Below are positions 23,782 to 34,810 of a stretch of DNA of 64,000 nucleotides, one piece after another; positions within the stretch are counted from its first letter, which is position 1; the number at the start of each line of letters is the position of its first letter. The stretch covers positions 558,001-622,000 of the forward strand of contig JBQMRP010000004.1 in the NCBI GenBank assembly GCA_052174455.1. Direction: 5' to 3'. The notes under the pieces are model-generated. The model saw only the letters and a program-made list of their open reading frames with translations. It was not told where the DNA came from and ran no database searches. Position numbers and translations under genes: made by a program. The stretch is from Arsenophonus sp052174455 (GTDB lineage Bacteria; Pseudomonadota; Gammaproteobacteria; Enterobacterales; Enterobacteriaceae).

Positions 23782-23821
23782 ATTTATAACAAAAATAAAT
23801 AACACTTTTACTTAACTACGA

Positions 23822-23900
23822 TTGGTGGGCGATACCAGATTTAAACTGATGACCATATCATTATAAACAAGATCTATTTCAACTGAAATAATTACTTGTT
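23822..23900 (-). pseudogene. decayed second tRNA-Val copy
   Basis: The 3' third (T-arm and acceptor 3' strand through ACCA, 23822-23855) is almost identical to the intact tRNA-Val. The anticodon loop reads TTATAA, and the D-arm and 5' acceptor strand no longer pair. It is either a dead member of a tandem valU-type array or a duplicated 3' end left by a tRNA-targeting integrative element. No functional tRNA can fold. Confidence 0.7.
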
Positions 23901-24166
23901 CTGATAGAGGAGCATTATATGGATAGTTCTGAATGAGTCAACGATTTTTTAAAGAAAATATTCACTCGTTTCAAAATTAAGTAAAATACACTTAATATTA
24001 TCGACGCAAAATAATATTTATTTAAGCTTTATTTAACTAAATTAACAAAATAAAGCATCAATATCGTACTAACAGCATTAAGGAATTAAGTCGCAGTGAT
24101 AAAATAACCAACTGTAAATTTGTCACTGACAATATTCGATATAAAAAGATCATTAAGGCAATCCTA

Positions 24167-25588
24167 ATGAATAAAATAAAAACTCGTTTTGCACCAAGCC
24201 CAACAGGTTATCTTCACGTTGGCAGCGCTCGTACCGCACTCTACTCATGGCTTTATAGTAGACATAATAACGGAGTGTTTGTTTTACGTATTGAAGACAC
24301 TGATTTTGATCGCTCAATACAAGAATCCATTAAATCCATAATGGATGGAATGAACTGGTTAAGTTTAAATTGGGATGAAGGTCCTTACTATCAAACTAAA
24401 CGCTTCAACCGTTATCATGCCGTGATAGATCAAATGCTTAGCGCAGGGACAGCTTATCGCTGTTACTGTTCTAAAGAACGATTAGATAATTTACGTGAAG
24501 AACAGATGGCTAGAGGCGAAAAACCGCGTTATGATGGCTATTGTCGCTCGCATGTTCATAATTATATGCTGAATAAACCTCACGTAGTCCGCTTTCGTAA
24601 TCCTCAGAAAGGCTCTGTTATTTTTGAAGACCAAATCCGTGGCCCAATTGAATTTAGTAATCTTGAGCTAGATGATCTCATTATACGGCGAACCGACGCT
24701 TCTCCTACCTATAATTTTTGTGTTGTTATTGATGACTGGGATATGAAAATTACCCATGTGATCCGTGGTGAAGATCATATTAATAATACCCCACGACAAA
24801 TTAATATATTAACTGCTCTTGGTGCGCCAATACCTATATATGCGCATGTTTCAATGATTTTGGGTGACGATGGTAAAAAATTATCTAAGCGTCATGGTGC
24901 AGTTAGTGTCATGAAATACCGCGATGACGGTTATTTACCAGAAGCTTTATTAAACTATTTAGTTCGTCTAGGATGGTCTCATGGTGATCAAGAAATTTTT
25001 AGCCTCGAGGAAATGATCAGTTATTTTTCCTTAGATGTAATTAATAAATCTAGTACTGCCTTTAATACTGAAAAATTATTATGGCTGAATCATCATTATA
25101 TTAATTCATTACCTACTGAATATGTCGCTGCTCATTTATCATGGCATATTAAACAGCAAGGTATTGATACAAAAATTGGACCAAGCTTAGTAGATTTAGT
25201 CAAGCTTCTCGGTGAACGTTATAAAACCTTAAAAGAACTAGCCGCTTCATGTCGCTATTTCTATCAGGATTTTGCTGAATTCGATAGCGATGCCGCTAAA
25301 AAACATTTATGCGCGATATCGCGCTTACCATTGGAATCTGTACGGGTAAAATTGTCCACCATTAGCAGTTGGACGTGTAAAAATGTTTATCAGGCAATAG
25401 AAGAAACGGCTACACAACTGAAAATTAGGATGAGAAAAGTTAGTATGCCTCTGCGAGTCGCTGTGACAGGGATAAGTCAATCACCTAGTGTTGATGCCAC
25501 TGTACATGCTATTGGTCAATATCGTTCATTAAAACGCATTGATAAAGCTTTAGTTTATATTAATAAGCGTGAAAATAATTTAATCTAA
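24167..25588 (+). CDS. gltX: Glutamyl-tRNA synthetase
   Basis: A 473-residue class I aminoacyl-tRNA synthetase (471 aa in E. coli) that charges tRNA-Glu with glutamate in the cytoplasm. The N-terminal Rossmann catalytic domain shows the HIGH-type motif in FAPSPTGYLHVGSART (about 8-23) and the KMSKS-type loop as KKLSKRHGA (about 237-245). Cysteines in RCYCSKE (about 98-104) plus YCRSH (about 125) keep the zinc-binding site of the GluRS of enterobacteria. The C-terminal alpha-helical anticodon-binding domain is complete. The start is supported by AAGG upstream and by alignment to E. coli MKIKTRFAPS. The tRNA-Val/gltX/tRNA-Ala neighbourhood matches E. coli. Nothing is broken. Confidence 0.97.
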   Translation: MNKIKTRFAPSPTGYLHVGSARTALYSWLYSRHNNGVFVLRIEDTDFDRSIQESIKSIMDGMNWLSLNWDEGPYYQTKRFNRYHAVIDQMLSAGTAYRCYCSKERLDNLREEQMARGEKPRYDGYCRSHVHNYMLNKPHVVRFRNPQKGSVIFEDQIRGPIEFSNLELDDLIIRRTDASPTYNFCVVIDDWDMKITHVIRGEDHINNTPRQINILTALGAPIPIYAHVSMILGDDGKKLSKRHGAVSVMKYRDDGYLPEALLNYLVRLGWSHGDQEIFSLEEMISYFSLDVINKSSTAFNTEKLLWLNHHYINSLPTEYVAAHLSWHIKQQGIDTKIGPSLVDLVKLLGERYKTLKELAASCRYFYQDFAEFDSDAAKKHLCAISRLPLESVRVKLSTISSWTCKNVYQAIEETATQLKIRMRKVSMPLRVAVTGISQSPSVDATVHAIGQYRSLKRIDKALVYINKRENNLI

Positions 25589-25689
25589 TTAAATTATTTT
25601 AACATAAAAGAATAATATTACTCTGTCTTTTTTCCATGTCAGGCTTTATTAATATTTCAATGGTTAAGCAATAATTTCTTATTAATCAA

Positions 25690-25718
25690 TTGACAGTCTT
25701 ATTTAGCTTGCATATCAT
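25690..25718 (+). promoter_or_regulatory. sigma-70 promoter of tRNA-Ala
   Basis: A consensus -35 box TTGACA (25690-25695), 17-base spacer, and -10 box TATCAT (25713-25718). It lies about 30 bases upstream of the mature tRNA-Ala 5' end, at the right distance for a short 5' leader. It is one of few clear promoters in this AT-rich window. Confidence 0.75.
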
Positions 25719-25748
25719 TCGGTTGTTTAACTAAATTTATATATGGAT

Positions 25749-25824
25749 GGGGCTATAGCTCAGTTGGGAGAGTACTTGCATGGCATGCAAGAGGTCAGCG
25801 GTTCGATTCCGCTTAGCTCCACCA
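25749..25824 (+). tRNA. tRNA-Ala (GGC)
   Basis: A 76-base tRNA with encoded CCA. The acceptor stem GGGGCTA pairs with TAGCTCC through one G-U pair. The anticodon stem-loop CTTGC ATGGCAT GCAAG gives GGC, and the T-arm is GTTCGATTC. Its place downstream of gltX matches alaW/alaX in E. coli. Confidence 0.95.
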
Positions 25825-25829
25825 AATTT

Positions 25830-26535
25830 AAATTCCAGTTAAATATATTTAAAGCAAGATCCAATCTTATTCTTTATATTTGTTAAATAACAAATACGAT
25901 ATTAGCTATATCGATCAGATTCTGTTTCTGTATGCAGAATTCCGCTCTATAGGTTGATAGAATTAAATGTGATATTCGTTAATCAAGAGTTCCGCTTTTG
26001 TAAAAATACAATTAAATTATCACAGAACTAATCCTAGCTTATCTGCCGATAAGAACCTTACTAGCATAGAATATAATAATAATCTTAAATAAAACTAGAA
26101 ATAACACTTCTCTATTTTCTTATTAAGTTCTCTAGTTACTTAGAGAATGATTCCTATTGATGAAAGTCAACAAAAAAAACTAAAAAGATCGAGAAAATAT
26201 TTATTAAATAATGAGGTAATTTAACAGAAATTTGCTTCAAGCATCCTATAGTGATAAATTTATTAGATATTAATCTTATGGCTATAATACCTATCTAGAT
26301 TTAAGTATATCTTCAGCAGATATAAACAAAATCCAAGTTAATGGATAAAGCCATAAGATAAATAAGCTTGAAAGCTTATTTTTATTACTGCACTAAAATA
26401 GCATTATTTTCAGAAAAAATATAATAAATTCTATCAACATTACCGCTATAATTAAAGAAACTTTAAAATTACCTAAAATATATCGCCTAATTTTTAAAAA
26501 ATTGTTCATAATGAACCTTTATTGCATATTCCTCT
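25830..26535. other. gene-free AT-rich spacer
   Basis: About 700 bases between tRNA-Ala and a family-Y repeat. No open frame or RNA structure is recognisable; a small hairpin (AAATAAGCTTGAAAGCTTATTT near 26359-26381) is the only structured feature. It probably once held genes that lie beside alaW/alaX in relatives. Confidence 0.45.
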
Positions 26536-27104
26536 ATTCATGGCAATATGAATAGAGTGAGATATAGTTGAAGAAAAATATCATGATAATGATGGACTCC
26601 ATCTTCAAGAAACTACAACATCTGAAATCGGATCTATTTTTCAGGTAAGCGAAGAGCCGGCGTTTATTTTGGCTAACCATTATGATATCTCCAAACTTAG
26701 TATTACTAAATAGTAATACGAGATGATGTTGATCATCTGTTATGTTGGAAAAAGTTATTGGTAGAGATAATTTATATTATATGAAGAAATTTCCTACAGT
26801 GGTTGCCATGAAAAGCAAATGATCATGAAAGATCAAAGAGATTTTTCTCGCTCTCTTTTAACATAAAGCTGCATCTCATTAGTTAGTTCGGCGACAATCT
26901 GATGATATCGATTCATCTGTTGAAGTAGCTTATTTCGCTTTATTTTTCTCATATTGTCAGAGTGAAGATGTAATTGCTTGGGAGATTTATTAGGGTTATA
27001 GCGATATCATTGTAAATTCCCCGAATTCTAGGAAAGCATTTAATAATCTTGCTAGAAGTTCTTTGATAAAACTACATTATACATAGAATACTATGGTATG
27101 AGCA
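26536..27104 (+). repeat. dispersed repeat family Y, 5' half
   Basis: This copy shows the fullest 5' part of the family. On the reverse strand a stretch around 26850-27010 reads as a basic, helical sequence (SDNMRKIKRNKLLQQMNRY and ELTNEMQLYVKRER), the best coding signal in the family, but I cannot assign it. It abuts an IS91-type fragment at about 27105. Confidence 0.5.
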
Positions 27105-27485
27105 CTGAAGTTACGGTGCTTTGTGGATGTTCATGATCTAAGTACTGTTTTATATTCTGCAATATGTTAATTTTTTTAAGAATTAAGTTAGATGTGGCTC
27201 ATAAGAAATCTTCTAGAAAGCGTAAATTGGATAAATCAGAAAGAGATAACAGGCGACTTTACATGTTAACTGTCTTTTACCTAAAGCATTTTATGATCTT
27301 TCTCCAGAAATTAATGATCACAAACTAACTGAATTTTTTATGATATTTAAAATAAAATACATATTAACGTATTCGACTGACTTGGTGCCAATTGTCTTTT
27401 AGCACGTAACATTCCATCTCTAGTTACTATTAGTCGAAGTTTTGAGCAACGTTAAAGCAAGCTGATTCCTATGGAAAAAGTCATT
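27105..27485 (+). mobile_element. IS91-family fragment (5' end)
   Basis: Matches the first 380 bases of the IS91-type elements at 8970, 34811 and 50460: the GTTCATGATCTAAGTACTG start and the AAGCATTTTATGATCT block. An IS256 copy cuts it at 27486, so only the 5' end remains. Confidence 0.55.
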
Positions 27486-28845
27486 GAGTTATGCTCGTTT
27501 CTGGTGTATGTAGTTTCAGAGATACTTGTGTATCCTGCTGATTGATTTGATGGATGATTTCAATAATATAGTTATGATATTTCATAAAAATCTCCCCTAC
27601 AAGGTAGGGGTGAAACTAAATATTACTTTTGATTCCTTATATGAACGCATCCGTAATGGTTTGCTATGGGAGGGGCTGATTAGGCACTGCTGTTAAAACT
27701 TAACTTGAAGCTATTCTGAGATGGCATACTGAACCTGCCTTGTCGACGAGTGTCGGATGGTCATCGTTTATAACGGTTATTTTCAATAACGAACCATATA
27801 AATTGCTATTGGCGATATTGAGATTAAAGTGCCTGAGCTGCTCAGGCAGCATAATGGAAATAAAATATCCTTACAAGCTCATTGCTTATTATGTTATCTG
27901 AAGCGTGCAAAAAGCGAAGAAGATTTGTTACCATGTTATCGGTATACCAAGGCAAGGTTATATCCACCGCTCATTTAGGAAGGCCCTGAGCAGCTTCTAA
28001 GCAAAATGCGTATTTATCTCTATTTAGTATAATCAGCAAACTGAAATAGCAATGACTTGAATAGAATTTGCAATGGTGTCAGTATGATTTAAGTGATACG
28101 CTATATTTATTTCTTGGCTGAAAAGTATATACCGTCTGTCAAGTAAGTTGATTGTCATGGCCTGCTACTCATTATGGCGTCATTGCACATGGATATAAGT
28201 AGTTAGTTAGGGTTGAATGTGGTTATTGAGAGTTAGAAGCGAACTGAGGTAAACTTATTAATACCCTGCGATTTCGTAGTTTAACTATATCTCTTAGGTT
28301 TGTTACATGAGGTTGAATGCTATTGTTTTGTAATCCAATAGTAAAGATATTTCAGAACACACAGTATTAACGCTGTTGGGTATACAAAGCAGCTAATGTG
28401 CGCTAGCGCTTTATTTTCTAAAGGCATGCAGGACCGAAAGTTAATAATAAGTTGCGGGAGATTTGACTAGCAAAGAACAACAATGCTTCTAATAAAGTTT
28501 TTATGTTTTATTAGAAAGATTTTCAGAGTATCTTGTAGCTATAAAAGGATGATGAAAAAATTGAGAAGAATGGCTGGAATTCCATGCTTTCCCGGTAGCG
28601 TACTATACGTTAATAAGAACAACGAATCTAACTCCGAGAATCATTGTGATTAGAGAAAAAGAACTCTTTCAATGACATTTAAGTTGCTTCCGTTTGCTCA
28701 AAAAAGCAGTAACCGGCTCATGGAAGTTTAACTTGCTGACTCTGGTGGTAATAACATCAGATTTTAAGGATGCAGAACAGTTTCACGAAGCATCCAGAGT
28801 GGAACGTAGAGTTTGACCAGTATATACTAGATTTATTAATAACTC
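27486..28845 (+). mobile_element. IS256-family element, decayed, full length
   Basis: Terminal repeats lie at 27486 (GAGTTATGCTCGTTTCTG) and 28845. On the plus strand LSTSVGWSSFITVIFNNEPYK (equivalent to VRNGY....QT), LLFRQHNGNKISL and RTTNLTPRI-like fragments remain. It lies about 90 bases downstream of the pta stop, in opposite orientation. Confidence 0.8.
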
Positions 28846-28933
28846 TTAAAGTTAGTTTTAATTAAATATTAGTTAATAAAAAAAAGTGAAACAAATATGG
28901 CTTCAGATTTTTTTAGATTAGTTAAAAAATAAA

Positions 28934-31072
28934 TTATTTTTGATTTTTCGTTGCCTGAATGGCAGTAAGGGCAATGCTATAAACAATATCATCCACCAGT
29001 GCGCCACGGGATAAGTCATTAACTGGTTTACGTATCCCTTGTAGCATTGGGCCGATAGAAAGCAGATTAGCTGAGCGTTGCACTGCTTTATAAGTGGTGT
29101 TTCCAGTATTGAGATCTGGGAAAATAAACACTGTAGCTTGGCCAGCTACAGGTGAATTTGGTGCTTTAGATTTAGCTACATCGGCCATAATGGCAGCATC
29201 ATATTGCAATGGTCCGTCAATTATTAGATCTGGTCGTTTTTCTTTTACTAAACTAGTTGCTTTACGCACCTTATCTACATCATTTCCGGCACTGGAGTTA
29301 CCGGTAGAATAAGAGATCATCGCCACGCGTGGCTCAATACCAAATGCTTTAGCAGAGTCAGCGGACTGAATAGCAATTTCTGATAATTGTTTAGCTGTTG
29401 GGTTTGGATTTATTGCGCAGTCACCATAAACTAATACCTGATCAGGTAACAGCATAAAAAATATAGAGGAGACGATTGAGCTACTTAGTGCAGTTTTTAT
29501 TAGTTGCAATGCTGGGCGAATAGTATTGGCTGTAGTATGAACGGCGCCAGAAACTAAACCATCAACTTCATTTTTTTCCAACATCATTGTGCCTAATACT
29601 ACATTATCTTCTAACTGTTTATGCGCGACAATTTTAGTCATGCCTTTATTTTTGCGTAGTTCAATTAAACGTTCAACGTAATTCATCTGTATTGATTTAG
29701 GTGGCACAATTTCAATGCCTACTCCTAATTCAACCCCCTGCGCTGCAGCAACTTTCCTAATTTCATCAGGCTCACCCAGTAAAATACAAGTGCTAATGCT
29801 TCTTTCCGCACAAATAGCTGCCGCTTTTATTGTACGTGGTTCATTACCTTCTGGTAGTACGATACGTTTGTTAGCTTTACGCGCAAGCTCTATTAATTTA
29901 TAACGGAAAGCTGACGGTGATAGCCGTTTTGGGCGTTCTGAATCAAAATTTAGTGAACTGATCCACTTTTGATCGATATGTAAAGCAACATAGTTTTGGA
30001 TTTTTTCAATTCGCTCATGATCATCTGCATATACTTCTAAGCTGAAACTTTGTAAACTTAATGAAGTTTGGCAAGTATTGGCATCTACCATTAGAACAGG
30101 TAAACCTGTTTTGAAAGCATGGTGACAGAGATTGTATATCTGTTTAGCAATCGGGTAACCGCCAGTTAAAAGTAACGCGCCAATTTCAATGCCATTCATA
30201 GTGGCTAAACAGATAGATACAATAATATCAGAGCGATCAGAAGAGGTCACCAGTAATGTGCCAGGACGAAACATCTCAACTATATTTGCTACACTGCTAG
30301 AACAGAAAATAACCGATTTTATACGTCGAGTTTGTAGTGCACCTTCATTGATGATGGTGGCATTTAGATGGTTTGCAATGTCAATACCACGAGTGGCTAT
30401 CAGATCAAAATTCCACGGAATACAACCCAATATTGGAAGCGAACTATTGTTAACTAATATTTTTTTATCAATTTTTGCGATTGTGGCTTTTGTTAATTCA
30501 TCAAACATTTCAAATAAATTGGAACAAGTGCGGCCGTGTTTATTAACTGGTGCATTGAGTTTATTAATAATTACCCCAATAATATTTTTATTTTGTCCAC
30601 CACCAAACTCTCTGCGGGCTAATTCAATGCGTTCTTTTAACTGTTCTGGTGTGTTATTAGCTAGCACGGTGACAAAAATAACGTCAGCATCCAAAGTTTT
30701 GGCAATATCATAATTTAACGATTGAGCAAAAGAGTGGTTACAGGTAGTCGCTAAACCTTCGATTAGAATAACTTTAGCTGGTTGCGTATTGTTATAATAA
30801 TGGGCAATAATTTCTTCCATTAAGATATCTTTTTGATTATTAGCCAACATAGATTTAACATAACTCATTTTTAATGGTTCAGCGACCCGAATATTAGAAT
30901 GTGAGCGTAATACTTCAATTATTTGATCTTTATTACCAAAAGAAGATTGAGAGATAGGTTTAAAAATCGTTAGACTAATTCCTTTTTGCTTCATTAAACG
31001 AGCAATCCCTAAACTAACGCTAGTTAAGCCAATGCTAATGTTAGTCGGTATTAACATTATTGTACGGGACAC
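28934..31072 (-). CDS. pta: Phosphate acetyltransferase
   Basis: Interconverts acetyl-CoA plus phosphate and acetyl-phosphate plus CoA. With AckA it gives substrate-level ATP and acetate overflow, and supplies acetyl-phosphate. I place the start at a GTG (residues VSRTIMLIPTN, matching E. coli MSRIIMLIPTG), preceded at five bases by AAGAGGT. This gives 712 aa (714 in E. coli) and a gap of about 75 bases to ackA, like that in E. coli. An ATG 14 codons upstream has no such ribosome site. Domains: P-loop-like N-terminal region (about 1-220), DRTGG (about 220-340), and the C-terminal catalytic PTA_PTB domain (about 380-710) with ALVSGAVHTTANTIRPALQ-like and SYSTGNSSAGNDVDKV segments. All is intact. 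Confidence 0.95.
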   Translation of the reverse strand: MSRTIMLIPTNISIGLTSVSLGIARLMKQKGISLTIFKPISQSSFGNKDQIIEVLRSHSNIRVAEPLKMSYVKSMLANNQKDILMEEIIAHYYNNTQPAKVILIEGLATTCNHSFAQSLNYDIAKTLDADVIFVTVLANNTPEQLKERIELARREFGGGQNKNIIGVIINKLNAPVNKHGRTCSNLFEMFDELTKATIAKIDKKILVNNSSLPILGCIPWNFDLIATRGIDIANHLNATIINEGALQTRRIKSVIFCSSSVANIVEMFRPGTLLVTSSDRSDIIVSICLATMNGIEIGALLLTGGYPIAKQIYNLCHHAFKTGLPVLMVDANTCQTSLSLQSFSLEVYADDHERIEKIQNYVALHIDQKWISSLNFDSERPKRLSPSAFRYKLIELARKANKRIVLPEGNEPRTIKAAAICAERSISTCILLGEPDEIRKVAAAQGVELGVGIEIVPPKSIQMNYVERLIELRKNKGMTKIVAHKQLEDNVVLGTMMLEKNEVDGLVSGAVHTTANTIRPALQLIKTALSSSIVSSIFFMLLPDQVLVYGDCAINPNPTAKQLSEIAIQSADSAKAFGIEPRVAMISYSTGNSSAGNDVDKVRKATSLVKEKRPDLIIDGPLQYDAAIMADVAKSKAPNSPVAGQATVFIFPDLNTGNTTYKAVQRSANLLSIGPMLQGIRKPVNDLSRGALVDDIVYSIALTAIQATKNQK

Positions 31073-31147
31073 AGGGTACCTCTTTAGCAATTGTAAAATA
31101 TTCAACGTCAGCATTGATAATAGAGAAACTGGCAGTTTCTAATCTAT

Positions 31148-32350
31148 TTATGCCGTTAGGCGGCTTGCGTCCTGAGCAATAATTAACTCTTCATTGGTTG
31201 GAATAACCAATGCAGGAATACTCTCGTCCGTTGTAATCTTGCCTGATTTTCCAAAACGAGCAGCTAGGTTGCGTTCGTGATCATATTTAATACCAATTAA
31301 AGATAATTTTTTTAGAGTTAATTCACGTACCAGAGCTGAATTTTCGCCAATGCCACCAGTAAAAATAATAGCATCTAGTCGTCCTTCCATTAATACACAA
31401 TAAGCTGCAATATATTTAGCTAAACGATGACAATAGACATCCATCGCCCGCTTTGCATCTGCTTTAGTATTATAATACTCTTCAATATAACGACAATCGT
31501 TGGTGACTTCAGTTAATCCAAGTATACCAGATTCTTTGGTTAATAATGTATTGATCTTATCAACACTCATACCCAATGCGTCATGAAGGTGGAACACAAT
31601 AGCCGGATCGATATCACCACTCCTGGTTCCCATCACCAAGCCCTCTAGCGGTGTGAAGCCCATCGAGGTATCAACAGATTGCCCATTAACTATAGCGGTA
31701 ACCGATCCGCCATTGCCCAAATGACTGGTGATTACATTCAATTCATTAATTGATTTATTTAGTTCTTTAGCTGCTTGCTGAGAAACATAATAATGGCTGG
31801 TACCGTGTGCGCCATAGCGACGGATGCCATGATCTTGGTAAAGATTATAAGGTAGAGCATATAAATAAGCTTCAATTGGCATAGTCTGATGAAAGGCGGT
31901 ATCAAATACAGCAACATGTTTGTTATTTAAATGTGGGAATGCTTTTTTAGCTTCTTCAAATCCAATAATGCCAGCAGGATTATGTAATGGAGCAAATGGA
32001 ATAGATGCTTTGATACCTTCAACAACTTCATCATTAATAACAACTGATTTAGTAAATTTTTCACCGCCATGAACAATACGATGACCAATAGCAGAAATTG
32101 CTTGAGATAATTCTGGTTTTTGGATGAGAATTTGATTAACAATGAAAACCATCGCTTCATTGTGGGCAGCGCCTGTACCTAAAGCAGCTTTGTTTTTAGT
32201 GCCATCTATTTTCCATTTAATGCGGGCTTCTGGTAGATAAAAATATTCTGCTAAACCAGATAGTTGTTCTTCATTGTTAACCAGATCAATGATAGTAAAT
32301 TTAAGAGAAGAGCTACCGCAATTGAGGACAAGTACCAGCTTACTTAACAT
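31148..32350 (-). CDS. ackA: Acetate kinase
   Basis: A 400-residue acetate kinase (400 aa in E. coli): acetyl-phosphate + ADP to acetate + ATP. Signatures of the ASKHA fold are all present: VLNCGSSSLKF (about 8-18), GHRIVHGGE (about 88-96), FDTAFHQTMP (about 149-158) with the catalytic Asp, GAHGTSHYYV (about 179-188), HLGNGGSV, MGTRSGDIDP with the catalytic Arg (about 240), and FTGGIGEN (about 330-337). It is first gene of the ackA-pta operon. Its divergent neighbours (yfbV to yfbS) are dead, so a region that is otherwise decaying keeps this pair. Confidence 0.97.
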   Translation of the reverse strand: MLSKLVLVLNCGSSSLKFTIIDLVNNEEQLSGLAEYFYLPEARIKWKIDGTKNKAALGTGAAHNEAMVFIVNQILIQKPELSQAISAIGHRIVHGGEKFTKSVVINDEVVEGIKASIPFAPLHNPAGIIGFEEAKKAFPHLNNKHVAVFDTAFHQTMPIEAYLYALPYNLYQDHGIRRYGAHGTSHYYVSQQAAKELNKSINELNVITSHLGNGGSVTAIVNGQSVDTSMGFTPLEGLVMGTRSGDIDPAIVFHLHDALGMSVDKINTLLTKESGILGLTEVTNDCRYIEEYYNTKADAKRAMDVYCHRLAKYIAAYCVLMEGRLDAIIFTGGIGENSALVRELTLKKLSLIGIKYDHERNLAARFGKSGKITTDESIPALVIPTNEELIIAQDASRLTA

Positions 32351-32772
32351 AAAATTACCTACTATATCGTTATTATGGAGTCTTCTTTTTTGGATTAATC
32401 AGGAAGACTAGAGTTAATAAATATCAATCCCATAAAATGGGAGTAAACTAACCTAGTTTAATCTCAGAGATTACATTGAATGATTAATATTATAATTAGG
32501 GAATACTATGGTATTTTAATAGTTTTTAACTAAATAACTATGTTTGCAGTTGATATTAAATATCCAATATAATATTGATATTATGGATTAAAATATATTA
32601 ATAGACTAAATATAAACTTTATATGCTATAAGTATTTTGTAAATTATAGAAGTTATAGTCTATAAAACAACTAATGTTGCCTTATAAATTCTACTAAAAA
32701 GATTTTGTACTTTATACATTTTTTTTTAAATTTTTACGAGAAATAAATTGAAGTTATGCGAAATATTAATAA

Positions 32773-33220
32773 ATAGGATACAAAAACGACTACTTTGTTT
32801 CTTATAAAAATTGAAACTAGGCATCAGTTTTCCTTCCAAGATACTTCTCCACTATAAAAATATTTAATTCCTATTTTTTTTGAACATCGTATGAGATTAT
32901 GTACCAACTGATTTTTGATTCGTTATATGCTTATTGTTTCTGTTTTTTACTCTTATCTGTCAGAATTTGTATTAGATGGTCAGCTAGTAGCGGCTTTGTA
33001 GCTACAGCGTTTTTATTTGTAGCTTAACTTTTTTTAGGGATTGAGGTGTTAGGAAAGTGTTCAGTTACGACACTACCCCATGAGCATTACTGAATTGGTT
33101 TTATGAAAACGTAAAAATTTAATCAACTAAGAATTAGCATGAACACTATTATTAAAAGAATATCGCCTTATTAGTCATTAGGAGTAAATAATTAGATCGC
33201 TCTTTTATTGATGGTACATA
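32773..33220 (+). pseudogene. yfbV: yfbV pseudogene (UPF0208 membrane protein)
   Basis: Fragments of YfbV (151 aa in E. coli) occur in order on the plus strand: LIKIETRHQFSFQDTSPL, KYLIPIFFEHRM (compare KRLAPVFVENRV), LDGQLVAAL (compare LGGQLGPAV), GKCSVTTLP, and LDRSFIDGT (compare LDKTFLDDL) near 33197-33223. Several stops and frame changes separate them. It is divergent from ackA, exactly as in E. coli. Confidence 0.72.
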
Positions 33221-33411
33221 ACATAATTTAGTGGTTAGTTAATTAACTTGTTAGTAGTAACCATGGGTTGGCAATTAAAAAATAGATTTTTAATTGTTAA
33301 AAATGGAAAAGTCTTTTTAGATCAATAAAAGATAAATTATCCCTATAAAATAGCAGAAAAAGGGAGGTAAAATTATTATTTATCAAATTCTAATTATAAG
33401 AGAGTTGGAAT

Positions 33412-33912
33412 GGAAATGACCAATGCAAAAACTTAATTTTTGTCTAACCAGTATCAAATACTAGTTATATTTGATCTAGCTAATGCTAAATATTACCAGT
33501 ACTGCCCAATTGTCATTAGCTGGTTTTGTCTTTTAAATAAAATAGTTAATACCGGATTTTTTTTGAGTTATAAGAAGAAATTGTCAGACCATAATTGATA
33601 TTATGAATGTATATCATTTCTTATTAAGTATTCAGAAGAAAAATTTCCCAATTTATTATTAAGATTATGAACAGAGGAGTTATCTTTTTAGGCTTTAATA
33701 TTATTACCGAAGCATCATTAATCTTAATTATCTTCGTTTTTTGATTCATTGTGAACTGGCTATCATCATTTTGTTAGTGGTAGCGATGATTTTAATGCTC
33801 AGTTACTCATATGAGATAAGTATCTAAGAATGTTAAAAGTTTTTTAGATATCTGATTCACATCAGTATTATCTTTATGTAGTATAAATTAATCAAATTAT
33901 TAATACTTAATT
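33412..33912 (+). pseudogene. yfbU: yfbU pseudogene
   Basis: The start MEMTNAKT*FLSNQYQILV..DLANAKYYQ matches E. coli YfbU (MEMTNAQRLILSNQYKMM..DPANAERYR) over 30 residues with one stop. Downstream RGVIFLGFNIITEASLI (33676-33725) matches RRVTFLGFDAATEARYL. Frameshifts follow. E. coli YfbU is a 164-aa protein whose function is poorly known; this copy cannot be made. Confidence 0.8.
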
Positions 33913-33928
33913 TATTTAAGGAGTATTA

Positions 33929-34545
33929 ATGGTATTAAAATATAAGGAGATTTTATTTTATTTGAACGCATGCAGGTTAATTTATTACATAATATTGAGA
34001 ATCGTTGTAAGAATTTAGTCATTTAACTTGGTATATCAAAAATAGATATATACCGTATTTTACGGTAAACTGGCAAAAAGTTTTTTGTCATTTTATAAAA
34101 TAATATAAAAGTTAAAATTGATGAAATTTTTATTAGCTAAAAAAAGCTAAAAGCAGGTAATAAGATAGGTCTATAATTGCGCTAACTAGCGCAATTTATG
34201 TACTTGAATAACTAATGCGCTTGTTATTTTATGGGAAAGTGACTTCTGATGTAGTGCAGATTGCTTTTAATTGTAGTAAAGTTGCAGGTTTATAGAAAAT
34301 CAGACACTGTATCCAGATTGAACGAATTAAAAATGTAAATTGCAGCTAGATATTTTTACTTGGTGTACAAACTACTAAATTTATTACCTGAAGGGCTGTA
34401 TTGCAGTTGAAAATGCACAGGTTTTTAGATGTTTATTTCCAGGTAATCGCTATTCATTCGTCAGTATGAATGAGATAGCAAGAAGAAATTTTACTAATTA
34501 TAAAATCATTACTGAATCAAACAATTTAAATTTAAATGATTAAGG
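33929..34545 (+). pseudogene. yfbT: yfbT pseudogene (HAD sugar phosphatase)
   Basis: An ATG at 33929 with an upstream AAGGAG opens MVLKYKEILFYLNACRLI, corresponding to the YfbT HAD motif I region CKGFLFDLDGTLVDS; both aspartates of the DxDGT motif are lost (YLNAC). Weak matches continue: KNLV..LGISK, GCIAVENAQ (compare ECVVVEDAPAG, HAD motif III/IV region) and NEIARR..NYKIITES at the C-terminal end. It rests on position between yfbU and yfbS plus these matches. Confidence 0.6.
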
Positions 34546-34810
34546 TATTGTTATTTATGATGATTTAGAAACAAAAATATGTTAAATTCCTATATTAGTT
34601 CGACGAATTTGCTTTATTTACATAGATTATATCTATGAATGGACTTAATTTGAGGTTATTTAGAATACCAAAACGCTACTATGATATTAATTTTACTGCT
34701 GATAATACTCACTATTTTATGATTAAAAAAAATCTGTATTGATATTGTTGTATTATTAGTAATTATAGCTTTAGTGTTAACTGGAAACTAGGATGCTACG
34801 CAGTTTCTAA

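Noticed and set aside
23822..23900. Second functional tRNA-Val
   Set aside because: Only the T-arm and 3' acceptor strand are preserved; the D-arm, anticodon stem and 5' acceptor strand do not fold.
30189..30713. 174-codon open frame opposite pta
   Set aside because: It lies antisense to an intact, well conserved pta and has no ribosome site or domain; long antisense frames are common opposite conserved genes.
31073..31114. Upstream ATG as the start of pta
   Set aside because: The added 14 residues have no counterpart in the family, whereas the GTG at 31072 has a strong AAGAGGT site and aligns with the E. coli start.
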